Shown here: piece after piece, positions 36,025 to 43,035 of the stretch
How the letters are laid out: each line of letters starts with the position of its first letter
Position numbering within the stretch: the stretch's first letter is position 1
DNA from: Acinetobacter sp. HR7
GTDB lineage: Bacteria > Pseudomonadota > Gammaproteobacteria > Pseudomonadales > Moraxellaceae
Direction of reading: 5' to 3'
DNA length: 43,035 nt
NCBI RefSeq assembly: GCF_000773685.1
Contig: NZ_JPQO01000225.1
Location: 1-43,035, forward strand
The notes under the pieces: generated by a model
What the model was told of the DNA's origin: nothing
Databases searched by the model: none
What the model saw: the letters and a program-made list of their open reading frames with translations, nothing else
Program-made: the position numbers and the translations under genes

Positions 36025-36284
36025 ACGCTCTTCTCCGCTGTGTTGGTGTAACCGTACTTTAACCTTGTCTGTACTGACTGTGAAATAATAAGAATCGAAG
36101 CCTTTTTCTGATTTTCTGCATAAAATTTATTCTTCTAAACATATCTATTTTGTCTAAAAAATAATCTAAACTTTTAAAGCACAATCTATCACTTCAACCG
36201 GAATAACAATTTTGTTCTTGTATAAATGCCTTCATCCTTGAAAATCAATTGCATGGATAAGAACAATAGGGAATCAATCATTTT

Positions 36285-37955
36285 ATGGCCAATCCAGCAC
36301 AACTCGTTCGGCATAAATTGCTAAATACGTTCTTTTCTCGTTATTCGGCCTGGCTCACCTGTATCCTGATTGCCTTGATTATTACCGGATTTCATATCGG
36401 TTATCATCCTCGTTATATTTATTATTTTCTGCCTGAAACCCTGGTCAATACCCTGTGGATTGTCACTGCGGTGCTGAGTCTGGTGGGGCTGTATGATGTA
36501 CTGCAACACCGGCATTCCATCCTCCGAAATTACCCGATCATGGGACATTTCCGTTTCCTGTTTGAGGAATTCCGTCCGGAAATCCGTCAGTATTTTATTG
36601 AAGCGGATCGTGATGCCCTGCCATTTTCCCGTATGCAACGCAGTCTGGTCTATCAACGTGCCAAGAATGAAAATTCTGATAAGCCCTTTGGCTCGATCAT
36701 TGATGTTTACCAGCATGACTATAGATTTGTCACGCATTCCATCATGCCATGCCCACCGGCTGATCCGGAAACTTTCCGGATTACCATTGGCAATGAACAG
36801 TGTAAACAGCCTTATAGTGCTTCGATCCTGAATATCTCGGCGATGAGTTTTGGCAGTATGAGTGCCAATGCCATTCGTGCCCTGAATCTCGGTGCCAAAA
36901 AAGGAAATTTCTACCATGACACCGGTGAAGGTAGTATCAGTCCCTACCATCTTGAATATGGCGGTGACATTGTCTGGGAAATTGGTAGTGGCTATTTCGG
37001 TTGCCGTACCTTAGATGGACAGTTTGATCCAGTCCAGTTTGCTGAAAAAGCCAAACTGCCACAGGTGAAAATGATTGAGATCAAACTCTCACAAGGGGCC
37101 AAGCCTGGACACGGCGGTATTCTCCCCAAAGCCAAAATTTCTGAAGAAATTGCTCAGATTCGTGGCATCAGCCGGGAACATGACTGTGTTTCCCCTTCCG
37201 CTCATCCAGCTTTTAGTACGCCAATTGAGATGATGGAATTTATCCAGCAATTACGTGATTTATCGGGTGACAAACCGGTCGGCTTTAAATTGTGCCTAGG
37301 TCAACCCTGGCAATTTATGAGTATCGTCAAAGCCATGCTGCATACCAAAATTATTCCAGACTTTATTGTGGTCGATGGTTCAGAAGGGGGCACAGGTGCA
37401 GCACCGATTGAACTGATTGATAATATTGGTACACCGCTGCGCGAAGGACTTTTGTTTGTTCATAATACATTAGTGGGCGCAGGCTTACGTAAACAGATTA
37501 AAATTGGTGCAAGTGGAAAAATCATTAGCGCGTTCGATATTGCCAGTACGATCGCAATTGGTGCAGATTGGGTCAATTCGGCGCGTGGTTTCATGTTTGC
37601 AGTGGGCTGTATTCAGGCACAAAGTTGCCATACTAATCAATGCCCTGTCGGTGTAACTACTCAAGATAAACACCGTCAGAAGGCTTTACACGTGCCAAGC
37701 AAAGCTGAACGTGTCTATAACTTCCACCGCAATACCTTAAAAGCGTTATCGGAAATGATTGCATCGGCAGGTGTTTGTCATCCTTCCGGGATTAAACCAC
37801 ATCAACTAGCACAGCGCATCAATAGTCATGAGATTAAAAACTATGCCCAGCTGCACTTCTGGATGAAAGAAAATGAACTGCTGCATTGTTCCGATCGCGA
37901 TGAAGAAAACTTCTATTACCGTATGTGGAACCGGGCAACCGTTGAAAAATTCTAA
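36285..37955 (+). CDS. FMN-binding glutamate synthase-like protein, membrane-anchored
   Basis: The 556-residue protein has two N-terminal membrane helices (about 22-40 and 55-72). After them comes the FMN-binding barrel of the glutamate synthase family: ISAMSFGSMSANAIRALNLGA, GGDIVWEIGSGYFGCRT, KPGHGGILP, VDGSEGGTGAAP and the cysteine loop GCIQAQSCHTNQCPVGV, which in glutamate synthase holds a [3Fe-4S] cluster. It lacks the glutaminase domain, so it is not a complete glutamate synthase. Stand-alone proteins of this kind are common and uncharacterised. It is a single gene with its own terminator. Confidence 0.9.
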   Translation: MANPAQLVRHKLLNTFFSRYSAWLTCILIALIITGFHIGYHPRYIYYFLPETLVNTLWIVTAVLSLVGLYDVLQHRHSILRNYPIMGHFRFLFEEFRPEIRQYFIEADRDALPFSRMQRSLVYQRAKNENSDKPFGSIIDVYQHDYRFVTHSIMPCPPADPETFRITIGNEQCKQPYSASILNISAMSFGSMSANAIRALNLGAKKGNFYHDTGEGSISPYHLEYGGDIVWEIGSGYFGCRTLDGQFDPVQFAEKAKLPQVKMIEIKLSQGAKPGHGGILPKAKISEEIAQIRGISREHDCVSPSAHPAFSTPIEMMEFIQQLRDLSGDKPVGFKLCLGQPWQFMSIVKAMLHTKIIPDFIVVDGSEGGTGAAPIELIDNIGTPLREGLLFVHNTLVGAGLRKQIKIGASGKIISAFDIASTIAIGADWVNSARGFMFAVGCIQAQSCHTNQCPVGVTTQDKHRQKALHVPSKAERVYNFHRNTLKALSEMIASAGVCHPSGIKPHQLAQRINSHEIKNYAQLHFWMKENELLHCSDRDEENFYYRMWNRATVEKF

Positions 37956-37957
37956 TG

Positions 37958-37988
37958 AAAAAGGCGATCTCATAGGATCGCCTTTTTA
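37958..37988. terminator. Terminator after the FMN-binding protein gene
   Basis: A perfect 12-base stem AAAAAGGCGATC / GATCGCCTTTTT with a TCATAG loop lies between convergent genes, just after the stop at 37955, and can act on both strands. Confidence 0.9.
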
Positions 37989-38013
37989 AGCCATACTTAA
38001 CACATTCAATAAC

Positions 38014-39057
38014 TTAATAATAAGTACGACTCGCCTTGGCGTGCAGAAAAGCTGGTATCAGACCCGTCAAAGCCGCCCGTATATCCGCACGTTCATTAAT
38101 CAGCTGGTGTGAACCTTCTTCCAGCATCAACAAAGTCTGCAAGCGGAATTTCCGGCGAATAAACTCGATATTATAGCGCCAGTCCACGGTTTGATCCTGT
38201 GCCCCCTGCGCCAACCAGACCGGAATACGGCAAGCTGGACGTTCTTCCATCTCCTGCATCCAACGTGACATGGCCAGAATCCAGTCCATGCCCATCATGC
38301 GGGGCTGTAGCGGATCTTTCAGACGAACAAAACGTAGGAATTCCGGGTTATGGTTATTGCGACGGAAATGGCGTGGCACTTCGCGCTTGATCCTGCGAAT
38401 AATGCCAAGTCCTAATGGATTATGCCACCAGGCAGTTTTGGCTGGGCGAATCAATGGTGAAAGTAGCAATACGCGATCGACAAACGGATTTTCACGACGT
38501 TCTGCAAATTCCAGCAGGTGATGCATCCAAATCGCACCACCAGTACTTTGTCCGATCCCTAACCATGGTTGTGGCAATTGTGCTGCTTGACGAACATAAC
38601 GGTGTACCGAATGTAACACTTGCTGGTAATGGTCAAAATTCTTGATATTGGCTGATGAACCATTACTCAAACCATGCCCTGGCAAATCGAAAGTCAGGAC
38701 ACTGAAGCCTTCTTCCAGCAGTTCTTTCACGATCGGCTGGTAAATCCCGCTATGTTCCAGATAACCATGTAGCAGGAAGACTGTGCCTTGAATTTTGTCA
38801 AACTGAGTTTTGCTTAAGTCTGGCTCAAATACCTGTACATGCAGCTTGAACAGCGGCATCTCGACATAACCTTGCCAGTGTTTGCAATCCAGTGAATCAA
38901 AGCCATATAACTTGCGATAGGCCTGCAACTCAAGGGATGGCTGCATCTCCCGATTCAGATTCAACGGCTCAAGCAAAGTCGGCGTGATGTCACGGCTCGG
39001 CACCGGTAACTCAAGCTGCTTGAGTATCGTCGGATTTAAGAATGGGATATCAGACAT
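38014..39057 (-). CDS. Alpha/beta hydrolase (lysophospholipase-like)
   Basis: The 347-residue protein is a serine hydrolase of the Hydrolase_4 / monoglyceride lipase type. It has the oxyanion region VFLLHGYLEHSGIY, the nucleophile motif GIGQSTGGA (GQSTG), an acid in AQGAQDQTVDW and His in EEGSHQLINE. There is no signal peptide. Substrates are probably acylglycerols or lysophospholipids. Its ATG shares one base with the stop of the YdcF-like gene, so it is the last gene of the murB operon. Confidence 0.88.
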   Translation of the reverse strand: MSDIPFLNPTILKQLELPVPSRDITPTLLEPLNLNREMQPSLELQAYRKLYGFDSLDCKHWQGYVEMPLFKLHVQVFEPDLSKTQFDKIQGTVFLLHGYLEHSGIYQPIVKELLEEGFSVLTFDLPGHGLSNGSSANIKNFDHYQQVLHSVHRYVRQAAQLPQPWLGIGQSTGGAIWMHHLLEFAERRENPFVDRVLLLSPLIRPAKTAWWHNPLGLGIIRRIKREVPRHFRRNNHNPEFLRFVRLKDPLQPRMMGMDWILAMSRWMQEMEERPACRIPVWLAQGAQDQTVDWRYNIEFIRRKFRLQTLLMLEEGSHQLINERADIRAALTGLIPAFLHAKASRTYY

Positions 39058-40187
39058 TAAGGTACCTCTCGACAGTCACTGGATCCGAACCACACGTCAC
39101 GCAAAGTGGCCAGCAGTTCATAATTCGCCCGTCGGCTATGGTCATAGTTTTGCACACTTGGCCGCCATCGGGTCAACTGCTGTGGCATTGGCGCTTCAAC
39201 TGGAATGGTCTGAATGCCATTTAAGGCAAACAGACGGCGTGTCCGTGGCATATGATAGCGGTCCGTGATCAAAATCACCGTTGGTGCGCCACCTTTTTTC
39301 TGTAATAGCAGCGAACTAAAGCGCGAATTTTCACAGGTATTCATACTGCGGTCCTCCAGAAGTTTGGCATCCACAGCATAGTTCTGCAACCAGAGCTGCA
39401 TATACGGCGCTTCCACCCCACTCAGAACGATTGGCAGGTCATACGCTTTTTCCACTTCCAGGGTTTTTTCCAGACGCAGACGGGTGTAGTCATTCACCAC
39501 AATGTCTTTGCCATTTTTGTCCAGAGTCAGACCACCACCGAGTACCACAATCGCATAAGGTTTCGAAATCTCAGATTCAGAAACCGGCTGTTCTTTATGA
39601 TTGATCGATTCCAGATCTTCAGCAAATTCAATATTATTGATTTGGGCCAGCTTTTCCTGATGTGCTTCGATGTCATAATTTTTCAGAAAATCGACATACT
39701 CTTCCATCTGAGCCGTATTGGCGCCATCCTTCAAATTGAGCAAATCTGTCAGATCATCTGCTTGCGCTTCTGATACAGCAGCTTCATTTGCCAGCAAAGG
39801 CACCTGAATTTTTTGCTGTTCAGACTTCTCTGCTTCAGCTTCGCGTTCATCTTCCAGCAACTGCTGCAAGGCTTTATAACGTGCCTGAATCAGGGACAGG
39901 TTCTGTGACTGATTCTTGGAAATATCTTCTTCCATCACCCGCAGATAAGCCTGACGGGCAATCCACTGTTCTGAACCCGGTTCCAGGTTTTCGTTGACAC
40001 TTAAAGCCGCCTGTTTCTGGCTTTGTGCTGCGACCTGATTCACTTCTACCGGAACAAAATAATTCAGGCCTTTGACCACCAATGTGGAATAAAATGGAGA
40101 ATAGAGGAAGATCAGATACAGTCCGAACAGTACAAACAGTACAGCGACTGCCTGAACCAATCGTAACATCCCATACCCTTTCTTCAT
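39057..40187 (-). CDS. YdcF-family (DUF218) protein with a long charged insertion
   Basis: Residues 10-32 are one membrane helix; residues about 212-365 are a DUF218/YdcF domain (YAIVVLGGGL, DYTRLRLEKTLEVEKAYDLPIVLSG, EDRSMNTCENSRFSSLLL, VILITDRYHMPRTRRLF). Between them lie about 150 residues rich in Glu, Gln, Lys and Ala that should form coiled coils, which ordinary YdcF or ElyC proteins lack. Relatives such as ElyC and SanA act in envelope or lipid carrier metabolism, which agrees with the adjacent murB. The gap to murB is 11 bases. Confidence 0.85.
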   Translation of the reverse strand: MKKGYGMLRLVQAVAVLFVLFGLYLIFLYSPFYSTLVVKGLNYFVPVEVNQVAAQSQKQAALSVNENLEPGSEQWIARQAYLRVMEEDISKNQSQNLSLIQARYKALQQLLEDEREAEAEKSEQQKIQVPLLANEAAVSEAQADDLTDLLNLKDGANTAQMEEYVDFLKNYDIEAHQEKLAQINNIEFAEDLESINHKEQPVSESEISKPYAIVVLGGGLTLDKNGKDIVVNDYTRLRLEKTLEVEKAYDLPIVLSGVEAPYMQLWLQNYAVDAKLLEDRSMNTCENSRFSSLLLQKKGGAPTVILITDRYHMPRTRRLFALNGIQTIPVEAPMPQQLTRWRPSVQNYDHSRRANYELLATLRDVWFGSSDCREVP

Positions 40188-40198
40188 CTATTTAACCT

Positions 40199-41233
40199 TT
40201 AATCCTGATGTGAACGAATCAAGCCATCTTCACCAAACAACACCGGTTCCGGCTCCAGTGCGACATTAAATTTGGCGTATACATCGGCTTGCACCGCTTG
40301 ATAAGTGGCACGGACATCCTTCAATGAAGCATTGGCATAATTGACTAATACCAACGCCTGTTTGTGGAACATGCCAACCGGACCAAGCTGTTTGCCCTTC
40401 CAGCCACTCTGGTCAATCAACCAGCCTGCGGCCATTTTAACTTGATGATTCGGCTGTGAATAATGTGGCAAATTCGGGAATTTTTCTGCAATTTGGTCAA
40501 AGTCAGCCTGGTCCACAATCGGGTTTTTAAAGAAACTGCCGACATTTGGATATTCTTTTGGATCCGGCAATTTGCTCTGACGAATTCGAATCACCTGGCG
40601 TTCCAGATTTTCCGGCGTCTGCTCCTCCCCAACGGCAGCTTTAAGATCACCGTAGTTCAATTTTAAATCCGGTTGTTTTAATAGATGAAAGACCACATGG
40701 GTAATGATATAGCGTCCCGGCTGATCCTTGAAAATACTGTGACGATAAGCAAAATCACAGTCTTGAGCGTTGATCGAGTCAAAGCGTTGGGTTTCTCGGT
40801 CATAGACTTCAACCGATTCAATAAACTCACCCACTTCGACGCCATAGGCACCGATGTTCTGTACCGGAGATGCGCCCACCAACCCCGGAATCAAGGCCAG
40901 ATTTTGTAGGCCATAAAAACCTTGCTGAGTCGTCCATAACACGAAATCATGCCAGACCTGACCACCGCCCACACGCAGGCGTTGCATCTGATCATCACTA
41001 TCCAGTAGCTCAATACCCTGAATATCCATATGCAGCACTAATGCATGAATTTTTTCTGGCAAAAGCATATTGCTGCCACCCGACAAGATCAGGATATTCA
41101 GCTGTTGCTGCTTAGCAAAATCCAGTGCATGAATCAGGTCATCCGTCGATTGAACCTTGCAATAATGGGATGCGACTGCATCCAGGCTCAAAGTATTAAA
41201 AGGTTTAAGTTGAACCTGTGTTTGGATTTGCAT
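40199..41233 (-). CDS. murB: UDP-N-acetylenolpyruvoylglucosamine reductase
   Basis: MurB reduces UDP-GlcNAc-enolpyruvate to UDP-MurNAc with FAD and NADPH in peptidoglycan synthesis. The 344-residue type I enzyme has the FAD-binding [11 protein letters not shown] and [22 protein letters not shown], the substrate Arg in FAYRHSIFK, the catalytic Ser in [10 protein letters not shown] and Glu near the C-terminus (EPEPVLFG). It is the second gene of a four-gene operon, 10 bases after the phosphatase gene. Confidence 0.97.
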   Translation of the reverse strand: MQIQTQVQLKPFNTLSLDAVASHYCKVQSTDDLIHALDFAKQQQLNILILSGGSNMLLPEKIHALVLHMDIQGIELLDSDDQMQRLRVGGGQVWHDFVLWTTQQGFYGLQNLALIPGLVGASPVQNIGAYGVEVGEFIESVEVYDRETQRFDSINAQDCDFAYRHSIFKDQPGRYIITHVVFHLLKQPDLKLNYGDLKAAVGEEQTPENLERQVIRIRQSKLPDPKEYPNVGSFFKNPIVDQADFDQIAEKFPNLPHYSQPNHQVKMAAGWLIDQSGWKGKQLGPVGMFHKQALVLVNYANASLKDVRATYQAVQADVYAKFNVALEPEPVLFGEDGLIRSHQD

Positions 41234-41243
41234 GTCTTAAACC

Positions 41244-41750
41244 TTAAGCTCGTTTTTGTTGCATTTTAAAGACATTAATCCAGGCCAGACTGCTGGATTC
41301 ACATTGATCCAGTACGCGTTCGAAACCATGCGCACCGCCATAGTATGGGTCAGGCACAGCCTGTTTTGGATATTCCGGATCATATTCACTCATTAAAGCC
41401 ACTTCAGCACGTAACTGTCCCAGCTCGTATCTGGCACGTGCCTGAAGAGCGAGAATATCACTCAAATTGTCATGATCCATGGCTAGAATAAGATCAAATT
41501 CAATGAAATCTCGTAACTTTAATTGGCGAGCACGTAATCCAGACAGGTCATAACCACGCTTAAGCGCATGTTCCTGACTGCGTAAATCCGGCGCTTTACC
41601 CGGATGATAATTACTGGTTCCTGCTGAATCCACCACAATATTCAAGTTATGTACATCACAATAGTGTCTGAGGACCACTTCGGCCGTGGGAGAACGGCAA
41701 ATATTTCCCAAACAAACACATAACACCTTATATGGCGTTCTGGATGACAT
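41244..41750 (-). CDS. Low-molecular-weight protein tyrosine phosphatase
   Basis: The 168-residue protein has the phosphatase loop CLGNICRS with nucleophile Cys13 and Arg19, and the general acid in VPDPYYGG near the C-terminus. I start at ATG 41750 with GAGG six bases upstream; the frame reaches a TTG at 41756 that overlaps this site. There is no tyrosine kinase or capsule gene next to it, unlike Wzb-type phosphatases. It leads the operon phosphatase-murB-ydcF-hydrolase. Confidence 0.93.
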   Translation of the reverse strand: MSSRTPYKVLCVCLGNICRSPTAEVVLRHYCDVHNLNIVVDSAGTSNYHPGKAPDLRSQEHALKRGYDLSGLRARQLKLRDFIEFDLILAMDHDNLSDILALQARARYELGQLRAEVALMSEYDPEYPKQAVPDPYYGGAHGFERVLDQCESSSLAWINVFKMQQKRA

Positions 41751-41866
41751 AAACAACCTCAGCGATACTTTCTTTTCAGGATTCTTATGTTAAGTTATTT
41801 GTATAGTGAATCCTATATCACAACCGCACAATAATATGAATTTGGATAAAAATTAAGGAAGCAGCC

Positions 41867-43035
41867 ATGCAAAGATTTCAATTTCAGACTGTTTCGAACA
41901 TCATAGCTGGTCTCGGAACCATTCAAGAGCTGCACCAAATTCTACAGCGTGGCAAATACCTGCGTGCCTTACTGGTGACTGATCAAGGCATGATTCAGCA
42001 GAATCTGCATCAGGAAATCTTAAATATTATTGAGACTGCCGGACTGGATTATGCCATCTATGCCGATGTGCAGGCTGATCCCCCTGAACATATTGTCGCG
42101 GATGCAGTCGCTTTTGCCCGTCAGGAACAGATTGATGTGGTGATTGGTTTTGGTGGCGGCAGTTCATTGGATGTGGCCAAACTGATTGCTGTTTTAAGTC
42201 ACCCTCATCAACATCAGTGTTTAAATGAAATCTATGGGATAGATCAAGTGCAAGGCCCACGCCTGCCCTTAATTTTGATTCCAACGACGGCGGGTACCGG
42301 TTCAGAAGTGACACCTATTTCCATTGTCACCACGGGTGAAACCACCAAAACCGGCATTGTCTCTCCTTATCTATTTGCAGATACCGCAATTCTGGATGCC
42401 ACCTTTACCCAAAATTTGCCGCGACATATCACCGCAGCGACCGGCATTGATGCCATGGTACATGCCATCGAAGCCTATACTTCCAAGATCAAGAAGAATC
42501 CCTATTCGGATATGCTGGCGAAACAAGCCTTGCGTTTGCTCAATGCTAACCTGCAAAAAGTACTGGAGAATGGCGATGATTTGGAAGCCCGCCAGAATAT
42601 GCTGGTCGGCTCCATGCTGGCTGGTCAGGCTTTTGCCAATGCGCCAGTGGGTGCCGTACACGCTCTTGCATATCCGTTGGGTGGACATTTCCACCTGTCA
42701 CATGGGCATAGCAATGCCATCGTGTTGACCGAAGTACTGAAATTTAATGCTCCTGCCGCCAAACAGAAATATGCGGAACTGATGACCTGGCTCGATCCGC
42801 ATAGCAAAGGCTGCCATGACGGACTCACCGATCTGTTTATTGACCACTTTAATAACCATCTGGAACGCAGTGGCCTTCCAATGAAACTGAACCAACTGAA
42901 TATTCCAGAACACATGCTGTTATTGCTGGCGGAAGATGCCATGAAACAGACCCGCCTGCTACAAAACAATCCGCGGGAAATGAATGTAGAAGATGCTCTA
43001 CAAATCTATCAGGCGATTTATCCCTTTAGCCGTAA
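41867..43035 (+). CDS. Iron-containing alcohol dehydrogenase (runs off window end)
   Basis: An open frame of 389 codons from ATG 41867 (AAGGA upstream) reaches the window edge without a stop. It is a group III (Fe-type) dehydrogenase. NAD is bound by FGGGSSLDVAK and PTTAGTGSEVT. Metal ligands are Asp and His in GIDAMVHAIEAY and two His in GAVHALAYPLGGHFHLSHGH. Family members have about 385-390 residues, so the protein is almost complete here. Substrate is likely an alcohol or aldehyde, not determinable from sequence. Confidence 0.93.
   Translation, partial: MQRFQFQTVSNIIAGLGTIQELHQILQRGKYLRALLVTDQGMIQQNLHQEILNIIETAGLDYAIYADVQADPPEHIVADAVAFARQEQIDVVIGFGGGSSLDVAKLIAVLSHPHQHQCLNEIYGIDQVQGPRLPLILIPTTAGTGSEVTPISIVTTGETTKTGIVSPYLFADTAILDATFTQNLPRHITAATGIDAMVHAIEAYTSKIKKNPYSDMLAKQALRLLNANLQKVLENGDDLEARQNMLVGSMLAGQAFANAPVGAVHALAYPLGGHFHLSHGHSNAIVLTEVLKFNAPAAKQKYAELMTWLDPHSKGCHDGLTDLFIDHFNNHLERSGLPMKLNQLNIPEHMLLLLAEDAMKQTRLLQNNPREMNVEDALQIYQAIYPFSR

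Larger units (their letters stand above)
35820..36284. other. 465-base intergenic region with repeats and a possible small gene
   Basis: A weak hairpin AGTCCC / GGGACT at 35836-35853 may end the WYL gene. An 11-base perfect inverted repeat lies at 35906-35942. A short minus-strand frame of 18 codons, extendable to 52, lies at 35968-36126 and is entered separately. The 36127-36284 part is AT-rich with the promoter side of the next gene; TAGGGAA-type sequence precedes its ATG. Confidence 0.6.

Overview
The window reads as chromosomal DNA of a gammaproteobacterium of the genus Acinetobacter or a close Moraxellaceae relative. The grounds are the moderately AT-rich composition, a BLUF protein that strongly resembles Acinetobacter BlsA, small glycine-zipper proteins, the cyoABCDE oxidase and the style of the prfA-prmC, ppsA/ppsR and rpsF-rpsR-rplI-dnaB-alr blocks. 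This assignment comes from recognising the proteins, not from a database search. Most of the window is well-kept core genome with clear terminators. Accessory or decaying parts are the left edge, the sulfonate-type ABC transporter remnant and a few intergenic stretches.

Layout. 1-93: right end of an IS5-type insertion sequence that cuts an AT-rich lipoprotein gene and gives it its stop codon. 863-5655 (minus): a DUF2799 lipoprotein, folK-like and folB (folate), an ABC1/UbiB-type kinase, a MoeB/ThiF enzyme, a DUF4236 membrane protein and a TetR regulator. 6248-8377: a PNPOx-like stress protein, an SDR dehydrogenase and a small helical protein. 8675-10473: ABC transporter binding protein (broken by one stop codon) and its permease, with no ATPase. 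10527-12433 (minus): prmC and prfA. 12776-13896: twin glycine-zipper proteins. 14077-15874: a luciferase-like oxidoreductase and a stand-alone fragment of a flavin monooxygenase. 16137-19498: divergent ppsR and ppsA. 19903-20694: GYF-RDD membrane protein. 20992-25906: cyoABCDE cytochrome bo3 oxidase with haem O synthase. 26274-30315: rpsF-rpsR-rplI, dnaB, alr.

30382-35819 is the most intriguing block. Four minus-strand genes (circularly permuted ATP-grasp, alpha-E, transglutaminase, Anbu proteasome-like peptidase) form the Anbu operon, a poorly understood system thought to make and break a peptide tag or small peptide. A BLUF blue-light sensor follows on the same strand, and a WYL-domain regulator is transcribed divergently. 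The alpha-E protein is unusually short here.

35820-36284 holds inverted repeats and a possible unannotated small gene on the minus strand. It is followed by a membrane-anchored FMN-binding glutamate synthase-like protein (36285-37955). 38014-41750 (minus) is a compact operon of a tyrosine phosphatase, murB, a YdcF-type protein with a long insertion and an alpha/beta hydrolase. An iron-type alcohol dehydrogenase runs off the right edge. No tRNA, rRNA or CRISPR array was seen.
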